NCBI RefSeq assembly: GCF_051811025.1
Contig: NZ_JBPWQE010000001.1
Location: forward strand, 3,162,001 to 3,226,000
Direction of reading: 5' to 3'
DNA: 64,000 nucleotides
From: Tardiphaga sp051811025
GTDB taxonomy: Bacteria > Pseudomonadota > Alphaproteobacteria > Rhizobiales > Xanthobacteraceae
Both the position numbers and the translations under genes were made by a program. Positions 7,870-16,003 of the stretch are shown one piece after another. How positions within the stretch are numbered: position 1 is the stretch's first letter; every line of letters begins with the position of its first letter. Under the pieces are notes generated by a model. That model had not been told where the DNA came from, made no database searches, and saw nothing but the letters and a program-made list of their open reading frames with translations.

Positions 7870-9291
7870 CTATTCGCCCGGCCCACCGGCCGGGATGGCT
7901 ATCGGCTCCGGCACCACACGCCTGCTGAGCGCCAGATAGACACCGCCGCCCACAACGATGCCCGCCAGCCAGCTCAGATCCGCGCCGCCGAGAAGGTTGA
8001 TCGAGATCGGCCCCTGCAGCGCGGGCACCAGCCCATCCTGGAACAGCCAGGTGGCGATCAGGCCGGCGAAGAACGCGATCATGCCGCTCCAGTTGATATC
8101 GCCATAGATGCTGGTCTCCGGCGACTTGTAGAGTTCGGCGATGTCGATCTGGCTTTTCCGCCTGACGAAGAAGTCGGCCAACACCACGCCAGCATAGGGG
8201 CTCATCCACATCAGCAGGCTGATCAGCCAGTTGTCGAACGCCTTGGCGAAGGACGGCGCGAAGATGAAATACACCGTCACCGCATAGCCAGCGACGCCGA
8301 CGATGAGCGCCAGCATCGTCCGTGAAAAACGGACACCCATGCTGAGCGCCGCCAGCGCCGACGAATAGACGTTGAGGATGTTGGTGGCGATCGGCCCGTG
8401 CAGCACCAGCAGCAGCACGAGGATGCTGGCAACGCCGCCGAACACCGCCGAGACCATCTTGGCCGGATCGGTATCGAGTGTCACCGACGCGATGGTGGCG
8501 CCGAGAATGGCCAGCCACACCGACGGCACGAACATGCCGACATAGCTGTACCAGAACACGGCCTTCGACGAGGTCGAGCGCGGCACGAAGCGTGAATAGT
8601 CCGACGCCCAGGTCACCCACGAAATGCCCCAGCCGACACCGACGGCGGTCATCAGCAGCGACAGCATCGCCAGATGCGGCCCCGGCGGCAGTGACGTGGT
8701 GTGATTCCAGTTGACGACGCCGGGCTGGCTCCAGGCCAGCACACTCATCAGCACCATGATCACCACCGTGACCGGCACGGTGTATTTCTCGAAGGTGCGG
8801 ATCGCATAGAAACCATAGGTGCCGATCACCACTTGCGTCACCATCACGATGGTGATGACCACGAGATTGGCAAACCAGCTATCGGCGATGCCGAACTGGC
8901 CGAGGATGGCCATCGAGATCTTGACCGGGAAATAGGTGTTCACTCCGATCCAGCCGAGCGTCATCAGGAACATCAGAAGGCTTGGCAGATAGGCACCGCG
9001 GCGCCCGAAGGCCGAGCGCGCGAGGACCATCTGGTTGACGCCGGTCTTGTGGCCCATGACCGTGAAGGCGGCGAAGATCGCGGAGCCCGCCGCATTGCCG
9101 ATCACGATAACGGCGATCGTCTCCCACAGACCGAGCTTGAGAATGATACCAAGCGCGCCGAGCGCCCAGTTTACCGGTGCAATATTGGCACCTGCCCAGA
9201 TCCACATCTGCTGCGGCCCGGTGGAATCCCGGTCGGCATCGGGGATCGGTTCGATACTGTGGATGTCTGCCCGCAACTCAGAGTTAGTCAT
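7870..9291 (-). CDS. NCS1 family permease (cytosine/purine/allantoin/hydantoin type)
   Basis: A protein of about 473 residues with around twelve hydrophobic segments and the NCS1 pattern: an N-terminal IEPIPDADR, then MWIWAGANIAPVNWALGA in helix 1, and a central GWGISWVTWASDYSRFVP block. NCS1 proteins are Na+- or H+-coupled importers of nucleobases and related heterocycles. A GTG at 9303 is possible, but the ATG at 9291 has a GGGGGCG ribosome-binding site at the right distance and is preferred. It is the last gene of the minus-strand aromatic-acid operon, 72 bases after the dioxygenase. The context suggests it brings in the pathway substrate, possibly a heteroaromatic or hydroxyaromatic acid; that is inference. 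Confidence 0.85.
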   Translation of the reverse strand: MTNSELRADIHSIEPIPDADRDSTGPQQMWIWAGANIAPVNWALGALGIILKLGLWETIAVIVIGNAAGSAIFAAFTVMGHKTGVNQMVLARSAFGRRGAYLPSLLMFLMTLGWIGVNTYFPVKISMAILGQFGIADSWFANLVVITIVMVTQVVIGTYGFYAIRTFEKYTVPVTVVIMVLMSVLAWSQPGVVNWNHTTSLPPGPHLAMLSLLMTAVGVGWGISWVTWASDYSRFVPRSTSSKAVFWYSYVGMFVPSVWLAILGATIASVTLDTDPAKMVSAVFGGVASILVLLLVLHGPIATNILNVYSSALAALSMGVRFSRTMLALIVGVAGYAVTVYFIFAPSFAKAFDNWLISLLMWMSPYAGVVLADFFVRRKSQIDIAELYKSPETSIYGDINWSGMIAFFAGLIATWLFQDGLVPALQGPISINLLGGADLSWLAGIVVGGGVYLALSRRVVPEPIAIPAGGPGE

Positions 9292-9363
9292 GCTCGCCCC
9301 CACGTCAGAAACAACCTGAGGTCAACAAAGCAAGACGCGTACCAATCCCGGCAGAGCGGCTTG

Positions 9364-10323
9364 CTACTTGTGGGGCACCGGCGGCGTGCCGTGGGTGTGG
9401 AATGACTCGATGGTCTTCAGACCCCAGGCCTGTCCCTTCTTGCGCTCCTCTTCGGTCCAGACGATCGGCTTCCAGTCCGGCGCCAGGATCAGCCGTGCGC
9501 CGGCATTGGCGACTTCGACGCGGTTGCCGCCGGGCTCATAGACATAGAGGAAGAAGGTCTGCTGGATCGCATGTTTGTGCGGGCCGGTCTCGATGAAGAC
9601 GCCGTTTTCCAGAAAGATATCAGCCGCGCGCAGAATGTCTTCCCGGCTGTCCAGCGCGTAGGTGACGTGGTGAAAGCGCCCTTTGGTGCCGGAGTGATCG
9701 CGCGAATAGGCGAAGTCGTAGCTCTTGTTCGACATGGTCATCCACATCGCGGCTTCCGTGCCATCGTTGAGCACGATCTGCTCGGTCAGCCGGAGTCCCA
9801 TATAGTGCTCGAAAAACTCGCGGTTGGCCTTGATATCCACCGCCAGGCAGTTGAGGTGATCGAGGCGTCGCACATTGATGCCCCGCGCCGGATAGCGCTG
9901 CGCCTGATTTTTAAGCGCCGGCTTGAGCTCTGGTGGCGCCTCGTACCATTCCGTCTCGTAATAGAGTTCAACGATGTGACCGTCGGGGTCGCGGCAGCGA
10001 AATGCCGGCCCATGGCCGAGGTCACCGTCGGTCCAGCCGATATCGTAACCAGAGCCCTTCAGTGCCGCCACGCGGCGCTCCAGCGCCTGCGGGCTGCGGG
10101 CACGCAGCGCCATATGCTCCATGCCCGAGGTGTTCGACGCCGTCAGCTTCAGCGAGTAGCGCTCATAGTCGTCCCAGCCGCGCAGATAAACGGAGTCCCC
10201 CTGCCGGCCGGACACCGTCATGCCCATGACGTCGACGAAGAACTTCTCACTTTCGGCAGGCTTCGGCGTCAGCAATTCGAGATGACCGAGATGCGCGAGA
10301 TCGAAAATGGGTTCGGGAAGCAT
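9364..10323 (-). CDS. Type I extradiol (catechol 2,3-type) dioxygenase, VOC superfamily
   Basis: A 319-residue protein made of two vicinal-oxygen-chelate domains, the layout of type I extradiol ring-cleavage dioxygenases, which are Fe(II)-dependent. The expected metal ligands are visible: His156 in LDHLN, a His in the FHHVTY block (218/219) and Glu270 in GGNRVEV. The supporting His210 (SRDH) and Tyr260/262 (FFLYVYE) fit the second-shell catalytic residues. It lies in an operon with LigI, GalB and LigK, whose pathway starts from a carboxylated ring-fission product. I infer a carboxylated catechol or gallate-like substrate rather than plain catechol. Family and catalytic competence are well supported; the substrate is not. 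Confidence 0.88.
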   Translation of the reverse strand: MLPEPIFDLAHLGHLELLTPKPAESEKFFVDVMGMTVSGRQGDSVYLRGWDDYERYSLKLTASNTSGMEHMALRARSPQALERRVAALKGSGYDIGWTDGDLGHGPAFRCRDPDGHIVELYYETEWYEAPPELKPALKNQAQRYPARGINVRRLDHLNCLAVDIKANREFFEHYMGLRLTEQIVLNDGTEAAMWMTMSNKSYDFAYSRDHSGTKGRFHHVTYALDSREDILRAADIFLENGVFIETGPHKHAIQQTFFLYVYEPGGNRVEVANAGARLILAPDWKPIVWTEEERKKGQAWGLKTIESFHTHGTPPVPHK

Positions 10324-10357
10324 GGGTGTCGTCCTTGGGCGAAGCGTCTTGATCAGG

Positions 10358-11206
10358 TTAGCGCAGAGCGCGCGTCACATCATCGAACAGTTCATCGACG
10401 CTGAACTTGCGCGGGATCAGTCCCTGCTGTGCGGAGTAGTCCGTGATCAGCTCTAGCGATCGCGTCATGTCATCCTTGCTGAACGCCGGCACCTTGCCCG
10501 TTGCAGCCGCCCTGCTCGCCTCCAGCATACGCTGCACCTCGCGCACGACGTCGGACCGCGTATCGGACAATTGCTTGCTGACGACCACCATGTGATTGAT
10601 CGGCACCACGCCATGCCTGGCCAGCCAGGCTTTCTCTGCAGCGGCCACGTCCGGGAACAACTGCGCCACCCGTGGATCGTCGCTCTTCTCGCCGAGCACG
10701 GCATGCAGTTCGCCATCACACAGCATCTGCATGATCGCCTTTCCGGCGGGCGCCTTGGTGGTGTTGTCGACATATTCGGCGACGTGGGGTTCCTCGAACG
10801 TGACCCATTCGATGGCATCGAGATTGACGCCATAGTCGTTGGCGAGCATGCCGCGCAGCCACGCGCCCGTCGTCGTCGTAAACGATCGAATGCCGACGCG
10901 TTTGCCCTCGAGGCCTTTCGGCCCGATGATCCCAGCTGCGGGGTTGGTGACCGCGAAGCCAAACTGATGCCGTGCCATCATCACGCTTGGCAGCAGCACC
11001 ATCGGCTTGTCATAGCTCCTGGCCATCAGATAGGTGACGATAGCCATTTCGGCGACGTCGAAAGCGCCGTCGCGCACCATCGGCTTGAAGCCCTTGTTGG
11101 TGGGCGTGTAGTCCGCGAAGTCCAGCTCGACGAGATCAGACGTTATCGCACCGGATTTCAGCGCGGCCGTATGCGGGTGATCGCCGAGCAGAGTACGGAG
11201 CCGCAT
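10358..11206 (-). CDS. 4,5-dihydroxyphthalate decarboxylase-like / substrate-binding-fold protein
   Basis: A 282-residue protein that resembles Pht5-type 4,5-dihydroxyphthalate decarboxylases, a family built on the periplasmic binding protein fold and often annotated as an ABC binding protein. Recognisable parts are the N-terminal DFADYTPTNKGFKPMVRDGAFDVAEMA and a KRVGIRSFTTTTGAW segment. There is no signal peptide, which favours a cytoplasmic enzyme over a transporter component. It is shorter than Pht5 (about 330 residues). GTG at 11209 is possible, but ATG at 11206 sits 5 bases after GGAGG. It lies between ligK and the dioxygenase gene, so it may decarboxylate an aromatic acid ahead of ring cleavage; this is inference. 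Confidence 0.65.
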   Translation of the reverse strand: MRLRTLLGDHPHTAALKSGAITSDLVELDFADYTPTNKGFKPMVRDGAFDVAEMAIVTYLMARSYDKPMVLLPSVMMARHQFGFAVTNPAAGIIGPKGLEGKRVGIRSFTTTTGAWLRGMLANDYGVNLDAIEWVTFEEPHVAEYVDNTTKAPAGKAIMQMLCDGELHAVLGEKSDDPRVAQLFPDVAAAEKAWLARHGVVPINHMVVVSKQLSDTRSDVVREVQRMLEASRAAATGKVPAFSKDDMTRSLELITDYSAQQGLIPRKFSVDELFDDVTRALR

Positions 11207-11223
11207 CACAGCCTCCTTCCCAC

Positions 11224-11916
11224 TCAGGCCTGATCGGGATCGTCGACGTAAACCAGACCCGCTTTCGCCAGCGGCTCCCGCATATTGTACATGTCGAGAC
11301 CGAGAATGCCGGAAGCCAGCTTCTGGCGCTTGGCGTCTTCTTCCGCGAAGCGCTTCTCGCCCTTCACGGCAACCTCCGCAGCATGTTTGCGCGGAATCAC
11401 CACGACGCCGTCTTCGTCGGCGACGATGACATCACCCGGCATCACCTGCGCGCCGGCGCAGACCACCGGCACGTTCACCGCACCGAGCGTCGCCTTGACC
11501 GTGCCCTTGGCGGAGATCGCGCGTGACCAAACCGGAAAGCCCATCTCGCGCAGCGTCTTGATATCGCGGCAGCCGGCATCGATGATCAGGCCAACACCGC
11601 CGCGCGCTTTCAGCGACGTCGCCAGGAGGTCGCCGAACATGCCGTCGGTGTTGTCCGTCGTGCAGGCCACCACCAGCATGTCGCCGGGTCTGCACTGCTC
11701 GATAGCCACATGCAGCATCCAGTTGTCGCCGGGCTGCGCCAGCACCGTCACCGCGGTGCCTGCAGCCTCGGCGCCAGACCACACCGGGCGCATATAGGTC
11801 TTCATCAGACCGAAGCGGCCATAGGCCTCGTGCACAGTTGAGACGCCAAGCGCACCGAGGCGCTGCACCAGATCGGCATCGGCACGCTGAATGTTTCTGA
11901 CGACGACGGGTTTCAT
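11224..11916 (-). CDS. ligK: 4-carboxy-4-hydroxy-2-oxoadipate aldolase / oxaloacetate decarboxylase (RraA fold)
   Basis: A 230-residue RraA/HMG-aldolase family protein. It cleaves 4-carboxy-4-hydroxy-2-oxoadipate into pyruvate and oxaloacetate, the last step of the protocatechuate 4,5-cleavage and gallate routes, and usually also decarboxylates oxaloacetate. The conserved block GLIIDAGCRDIKTLREMGFPV carries the Arg-Asp pair that positions substrate and divalent metal, and MPGDVIVADEDGVVVIPR follows. The length fits LigK/GalC (about 228) better than plain RraA (about 160). The start overlaps the galB stop by four bases (ATGA), which ties the two consecutive steps together in translation. Confidence 0.85.
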   Translation of the reverse strand: MKPVVVRNIQRADADLVQRLGALGVSTVHEAYGRFGLMKTYMRPVWSGAEAAGTAVTVLAQPGDNWMLHVAIEQCRPGDMLVVACTTDNTDGMFGDLLATSLKARGGVGLIIDAGCRDIKTLREMGFPVWSRAISAKGTVKATLGAVNVPVVCAGAQVMPGDVIVADEDGVVVIPRKHAAEVAVKGEKRFAEEDAKRQKLASGILGLDMYNMREPLAKAGLVYVDDPDQA

Positions 11917-12635
11917 GCCAGTGTCTCCACGGTCATCGGGAACAGGCGCTGATAGGCTTCCCCATAGGTCATGGCCGCGCCGGTGTTACGGCCGCCCTGC
12001 ATGCCGCGCTGCAAGGCCACGCGCTCGTAATAGGCCCAAAGGTGCTTTTGCGCAGCGAGAATTTCGAACGTCTTGCGCTTGATGTCCCAGACCTCATCGA
12101 TGTTGAGGATCACCTGCGGCTTGAAATTGCACATCTCCGGCTGATGGGGCTCGAACAGAAACACCGGTGGCGCCGAGTAGCTGTATTCCGTCTCAGGCTT
12201 GTGCCCCATCGCCTGCGCGATGATGCGGGCCTCCTGTGCGGCGGCGGTCGCCGCGGGATGATCGACATTGTACGGATCTTCGAGCGAATGCGTCAGCACG
12301 AAGCTCGGATTGAGCTCCCGATAGATATCGATCAGCCGCTCCTTGTGTGCTTCGGTCAGATGCAACGGATAATCGCCGGCATCGAAAAATTCGATCTCGG
12401 CGCCCAATGACGCCGCCGCACGCTCGGCTTCGTCCTTGCGGCCAGCCTTGACCTTGTCGAGCGTAATGCCCGCCTGCTTCCAGGCGAATTGCGATTCGCC
12501 GCGCTCGCCGTAAGCAAGGCAGACGATCTTGACGCGGTAGCCCTTCTTCGCATGCAGCGCGATGGCGCCGCCGGCCCGCCAGACGAAATCGCCGGGGTGG
12601 GCGGAGACCACGAGGCCTGTCTTGGCTTTGGACAT
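11913..12635 (-). CDS. galB: 4-oxalomesaconate hydratase, PIG-L-like (GalB type)
   Basis: A 240-residue PIG-L/LmbE-fold metalloprotein. Generic PIG-L deacetylases carry AHPDDE near the N-terminus; here the motif is AHPGDFVWRAGG, the H-x-x-D-F variant I associate with GalB, the zinc-dependent hydratase of gallate catabolism in Pseudomonas. Later blocks DAGDYPLHLT and THSLEDPYNVDHPA supply further likely ligands. It hydrates 4-oxalomesaconate to 4-carboxy-4-hydroxy-2-oxoadipate. It lies between ligI, which makes its substrate, and ligK, which uses its product, so the context is strongly consistent. The alternative is an N-deacetylase, which the neighbourhood does not favour. Confidence 0.82.
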   Translation of the reverse strand: MSKAKTGLVVSAHPGDFVWRAGGAIALHAKKGYRVKIVCLAYGERGESQFAWKQAGITLDKVKAGRKDEAERAAASLGAEIEFFDAGDYPLHLTEAHKERLIDIYRELNPSFVLTHSLEDPYNVDHPAATAAAQEARIIAQAMGHKPETEYSYSAPPVFLFEPHQPEMCNFKPQVILNIDEVWDIKRKTFEILAAQKHLWAYYERVALQRGMQGGRNTGAAMTYGEAYQRLFPMTVETLA

Positions 12636-12654
12636 CGGATGTTCCTGTCGCTTA

Positions 12655-12703
12655 GAGCATGATCCCGAAAAGTGGATGCCGGTTTTCGGATAAGATCATG
12701 CTC
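12655..12703. repeat. Palindromic repeat element, copy 1 (REP/RPE-like)
   Basis: Nested inverted repeats: outer arms GAGCATGATC and GATCATGCTC (10 bp, perfect) and inner arms CCGAAAA and TTTTCGG, with a central GTGGATGCCGG. The same architecture recurs at 28345-28392 with different but still complementary outer arms. It lies between galB and ligI. Elements of this kind are dispersed through Bradyrhizobium-type genomes. Confidence 0.75.
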
Positions 12704-12704
12704 G

Positions 12705-12749
12705 AAAAAAGAAAACCTAGAGTCTGATTCATCGAAGATGAGTCAGACT
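12705..12749 (-). terminator. Probable intrinsic terminator after ligI
   Basis: Directly after the ligI stop (minus strand) comes an inverted repeat, 12749 down to 12721: AGTCTGA...TCAGACT with inner TCATC/GATGA and a 3-base loop. About five bases later there is a TTTTCTTTTTT run. This is a good Rho-independent terminator, and it would attenuate transcription between ligI and galB. Confidence 0.55.
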
Positions 12750-13619
12750 TTAGGTGTCGAATTCAAATAATCGCGCGGGATTGTCGACGAGGATCTTCTG
12801 CTGGATCACCGGATCCGGAGCAAATAGCGGGATCAGATCGACGAGATCGCCGTCGTTCGGCATCGCCTTGACGTTGGGATGCGGCCAGTCGGTGCCCCAG
12901 ATCACGCGATCAGGCGCCGTCTCGCAGATTGTCTTCGCGAACGGCACGGCATCGGTGAAGGGTGGCCCTATGGAGGTCACGCGTTCGCAGCCGGAGACCT
13001 TCACCCAGCATTTCTCGTCGCGCTTCATCAGGTCGATCAGGGTGCGGAACGGCTGCTGCTCCAGGCCATCGGCGGCCTTGACGCGCCCCATATGATCGAT
13101 GGTGTAACGCACCGGCAGTTTTGCCAGCAGGTCAGCATAATCGGGCAGATCGACCGCATCGAAATGCAGGTCGACATGCCAGTTCATGGGCGCGATCATA
13201 TCGATAATGCGGTGAAACACCTTCATGTCCGGCGTGCCGCCGAGATGCCGCACGAAATTGAAGCGGCAACCGCGGAAGCCGCCTTCATGCAGTTCGCGCA
13301 GGCCTTTCTCGGTAATCGTGCCATCGATATTGGCCACTGCGCGGTAACGCCCGCCGCTCACCGCGATGGCATCGAGCGCCACCCGGTTGTCGGTCCCATG
13401 CACGCTGGCATTGACGATCACGGCGCGGCCGATGCCCAGCTTCTTGTGCAGCGCCTGGAAATCCTCCAGCGGCGCGTCGGGCGGAATGTAGGAACCGACA
13501 TAGGGATATTTGGCGCCGGGCCCGAAAATATGCGTATGCGCGTCACAGGCCAGCGGCGGCAGCTTGAACTTCGGCACCTTGGTATGCGGATCGGGACCGG
13601 GGACAGTTGGTTTCGTCAT
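12750..13619 (-). CDS. ligI: 2-pyrone-4,6-dicarboxylate hydrolase (amidohydrolase family)
   Basis: A 289-residue amidohydrolase-superfamily enzyme that opens the lactone 2-pyrone-4,6-dicarboxylate to 4-oxalomesaconate. The metal-site start is CDAHTHIFGP (His28, His30), and GTDWPHPN near residue 240 supplies the conserved Asp. The segment YPYVGSYIPPDAPLEDFQ is typical of LigI-type hydrolases. I chose the ATG at 13619, which overlaps the stop of the upstream binding-protein gene as ATGA; a longer upstream frame would run through that gene. It feeds GalB directly. Confidence 0.85.
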   Translation of the reverse strand: MTKPTVPGPDPHTKVPKFKLPPLACDAHTHIFGPGAKYPYVGSYIPPDAPLEDFQALHKKLGIGRAVIVNASVHGTDNRVALDAIAVSGGRYRAVANIDGTITEKGLRELHEGGFRGCRFNFVRHLGGTPDMKVFHRIIDMIAPMNWHVDLHFDAVDLPDYADLLAKLPVRYTIDHMGRVKAADGLEQQPFRTLIDLMKRDEKCWVKVSGCERVTSIGPPFTDAVPFAKTICETAPDRVIWGTDWPHPNVKAMPNDGDLVDLIPLFAPDPVIQQKILVDNPARLFEFDT

Positions 13620-14620
13620 TGTTTCGGAATTCCTGCCTTCTCGATCACGGCGGTCCACTTGGCGATATCGTCGACCAGCCGGGCCTTCAGTTCGTCGGGC
13701 GAACTCGCTTTCGCCTCGATGCCAAGATCGAGCAGCTTCTGCTTCACATCGGACATCGCCAATACTTCGCGGAGGCCCGTATTCAACCGCGCAATCGCTT
13801 CGGGCGGCGTACCGGACGGTGCGAACAGCGCATTCCATGACACGACGTCATAGCCCTTCACGCCGCCCTCGATCATCGTCGGCACGTCTTTCAGGATCAC
13901 CGAACGGGATTCGCCCGTGGTCCCGACTGGACGCATCTTGCCATCCTGCAGCGCCGATTTCATCCCGACATAGTTGTCGATCATCACATCGATGTCTTCG
14001 CGCAGCAGCCCGACAATGACCTCCGGCGTTCCGCGATAGGGCACGATCTGAAAGTTGATCCCGGCCGTTGATTTGAGCAGTTCGGCCGACAGGTTCTGGG
14101 TGCTGCCGACACTGATGGTGCCGACATTCAATTTGCCCGGATTGTCGCGCGCGAACTTGATGACGTCGGCTAGCGTCTTGTGTTGCGAATTCGCATTGGT
14201 GCCCACGATGAAATCGAAGAAGCCGATGCTGGAGATCGGCGCAAAGTTCTTCACGGGATCGAACGGCAGGCTCTTGAACAGCGGCACGCTGACGGCAGTG
14301 CCGTTGCTGAGCAGGGCCAGCGTATAGCCGTCCGGCTGCGACGACAGCACTGCGCGCGCCGCAACGACGCCGCCCGCGCCCGGCATGTTCTCGATCACCA
14401 GACGCTGCCCGAGATTATCGCCGAGTTTTTCGGCCACGATGCGGATCGTGATGTCGGCAACACCGCCGGCCGCAAACGGCACGATCACGCGAATGGGCTT
14501 GGTCGGATAGCCGGACTGGGCCTGCGCCACAGGTACCGCGTTCGTGAGGAATATCGCACCGAGCGCCAAATGCGCGGCGCTCAGCAGATGCTTGAGCCTG
14601 ATCGGGAAGCGGAGCGTCAT
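13616..14620 (-). CDS. Bug/TctC family periplasmic solute-binding protein
   Basis: A 334-residue tripartite-tricarboxylate-transporter binding protein. It has a signal peptide ending about residue 35 (VPVAQAQ), then the family signature YPTKPIRVIVPFAAGGVADI and PGAGGVVAARAV. Bug proteins capture carboxylates, including aromatic acids, in the periplasm. The TctA/TctB membrane partners are not in the window, so it must use components encoded elsewhere or act as a sensor. It is the first structural gene after the LysR gene and is translationally coupled to ligI. A role in uptake of the pathway substrate is inferred from context. Confidence 0.85.
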   Translation of the reverse strand: MTLRFPIRLKHLLSAAHLALGAIFLTNAVPVAQAQSGYPTKPIRVIVPFAAGGVADITIRIVAEKLGDNLGQRLVIENMPGAGGVVAARAVLSSQPDGYTLALLSNGTAVSVPLFKSLPFDPVKNFAPISSIGFFDFIVGTNANSQHKTLADVIKFARDNPGKLNVGTISVGSTQNLSAELLKSTAGINFQIVPYRGTPEVIVGLLREDIDVMIDNYVGMKSALQDGKMRPVGTTGESRSVILKDVPTMIEGGVKGYDVVSWNALFAPSGTPPEAIARLNTGLREVLAMSDVKQKLLDLGIEAKASSPDELKARLVDDIAKWTAVIEKAGIPKQ

Positions 14621-14769
14621 GATGGATTGAAGACGCCTGATGCGTCCACCCTTGCCGTTTTTATGTCGGTACCCGTGGCCGTCACGTCATCGCGACAGGC
14701 TATGGACCGTTCTGCTCCCGCAGTAACCAATTCCGATATATGAAACAAATGAGAAATCTGGGATAATCG

Positions 14770-14783
14770 TGCAGTTTCCTGCA
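14770..14783. promoter_or_regulatory. Candidate LysR-type operator upstream of the Bug gene
   Basis: The 181-base gap between the lysR stop and the bug start holds the inverted repeat TGCAG-TTTC-CTGCA, within an AT-rich stretch. LysR proteins usually bind imperfect palindromes in such positions, so this is a possible operator for the catabolic operon. It rests on one short repeat only. Confidence 0.3.
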
Positions 14784-14801
14784 TATATCCTGCCGAGTGG
14801 A

Positions 14802-15698
14802 TTATCCCGCAGCTTGGAAGTATTTGCGGGTCAGGTCGATCAGCGCCTGCGCCGGCTTGCTCACCGGCTGTCCGCGCTTGACGATGATGCCCACCGTGCG
14901 GCTGACGCTGGGATTACGCAGTGGCACAGCGACCAGTCCGGCAGTTCCCTGCGTCGCCACTGCGATGCTGGGGACCACGGCGATGCCGAGCTTCTCGAAC
15001 ACCATGCCCACCGCCGTCTGCAGATGCTGCACCTCGTAGCGCCAGTTCAGCTTATCGCGGCGATGGCCGAGCGCGTCGTCAATCAGGGCCCGGTTGCCGG
15101 CCTGCGGACTGATACGGATCAGCGGCATATCCTCGAGATGCGACCAGGCCACGAACTTGCGCTGCGCAAAGGCATGATCCTTCGTGCACAACAGGACGAA
15201 GCGCTCCTTGATCAGCGGGGTCACAGCCAGATCCCATATATTGGTCGCCGTGATCGTGATGCCGAACTCTGCCTGCCCGGACTGCACCAAAGTGGCAATC
15301 TCGCTGGCTGAATTGTCGTGGATCTTGATCGAAATCCCCGGATGCACCGCATTGAACTGCTTCAGCACCCGCGGCAGGTGATAGGCGGCGATGGTCGGCA
15401 GGCAGCCGAGCGCGATGTGCTCCTGCCGCTTGCGGCCCCGTGCCCGCAGCAGATCGATGGAATCGGACAACTCCCCGATCATCCGCCGCGCGGTCGGCAG
15501 CAGCTCCAGCCCGGCCGGGGTCAGTGCCACCTGCCGCGTGGTCCGGGCGAGCAGCTGAAAGCCGAGATCCTCTTCCAGTTTCTTGATCCGGTGGCTCAGC
15601 GCCGTCTGCGACAGATTGAGGTGCGCGGCCGCGCGCGAAAAGCTGCCCCGCTCCGCGATGCTCAGAAACGCCTGCAGGCCGGGAAAATCGATGCGCAT
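14802..15698 (-). CDS. LysR family transcriptional regulator
   Basis: A regulator of 298 residues. The N-terminal winged helix-turn-helix is clear (LQAFLSIAERGSFSRAAAHLNLSQTALSHRIKKLEEDLG) and is followed by a periplasmic-binding-like effector domain. The ATG at 15698 (MRIDFPGLQ) gives the usual LysR N-terminus; a GTG five codons earlier is possible. It lies on the same strand just upstream of the aromatic-acid operon, so it probably senses a pathway substrate or intermediate and activates the downstream genes. The unusual point is co-orientation rather than the more common divergent arrangement. Confidence 0.88.
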   Translation of the reverse strand: MRIDFPGLQAFLSIAERGSFSRAAAHLNLSQTALSHRIKKLEEDLGFQLLARTTRQVALTPAGLELLPTARRMIGELSDSIDLLRARGRKRQEHIALGCLPTIAAYHLPRVLKQFNAVHPGISIKIHDNSASEIATLVQSGQAEFGITITATNIWDLAVTPLIKERFVLLCTKDHAFAQRKFVAWSHLEDMPLIRISPQAGNRALIDDALGHRRDKLNWRYEVQHLQTAVGMVFEKLGIAVVPSIAVATQGTAGLVAVPLRNPSVSRTVGIIVKRGQPVSKPAQALIDLTRKYFQAAG

Positions 15699-16003
15699 GA
15701 GAGGTCCGTACACGGGCCGAAGGCGACCGCGCTGAGATAACGCGGCGACGACGACCCATGCAAGGTCAGGACGCCAGCCTATGCCGACCTCGCGGGCTGG
15801 TTAAAACCGCGTAAAGCCAGATCGCCAGCCGCGAGCGACAAGGTATCCAGTGCCGGAGTTTCCGCGTTCCAGTGCGGAGCTAATTCCGCAATGCAAGTTT
15901 GACGAGCAGAGCCCGCCGATAGCCCGCGGACGCGCCTTAACAATTTGTCCAGTCCCTGACCCGCATAGTCGGCCCAACCGGGGCGTGAGACGCGAATTCA
16001 TCA
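15699..16003. other. Divergent intergenic region (lysR / herA-like)
   Basis: About 305 bases with no convincing gene. Promoters for lysR (minus) and the HerA-like gene (plus) must lie here. One short perfect inverted repeat, TGCGGA-GCTAAT-TCCGCA, is at 15873-15890 and could be an operator, but nothing else supports it. Confidence 0.4.
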
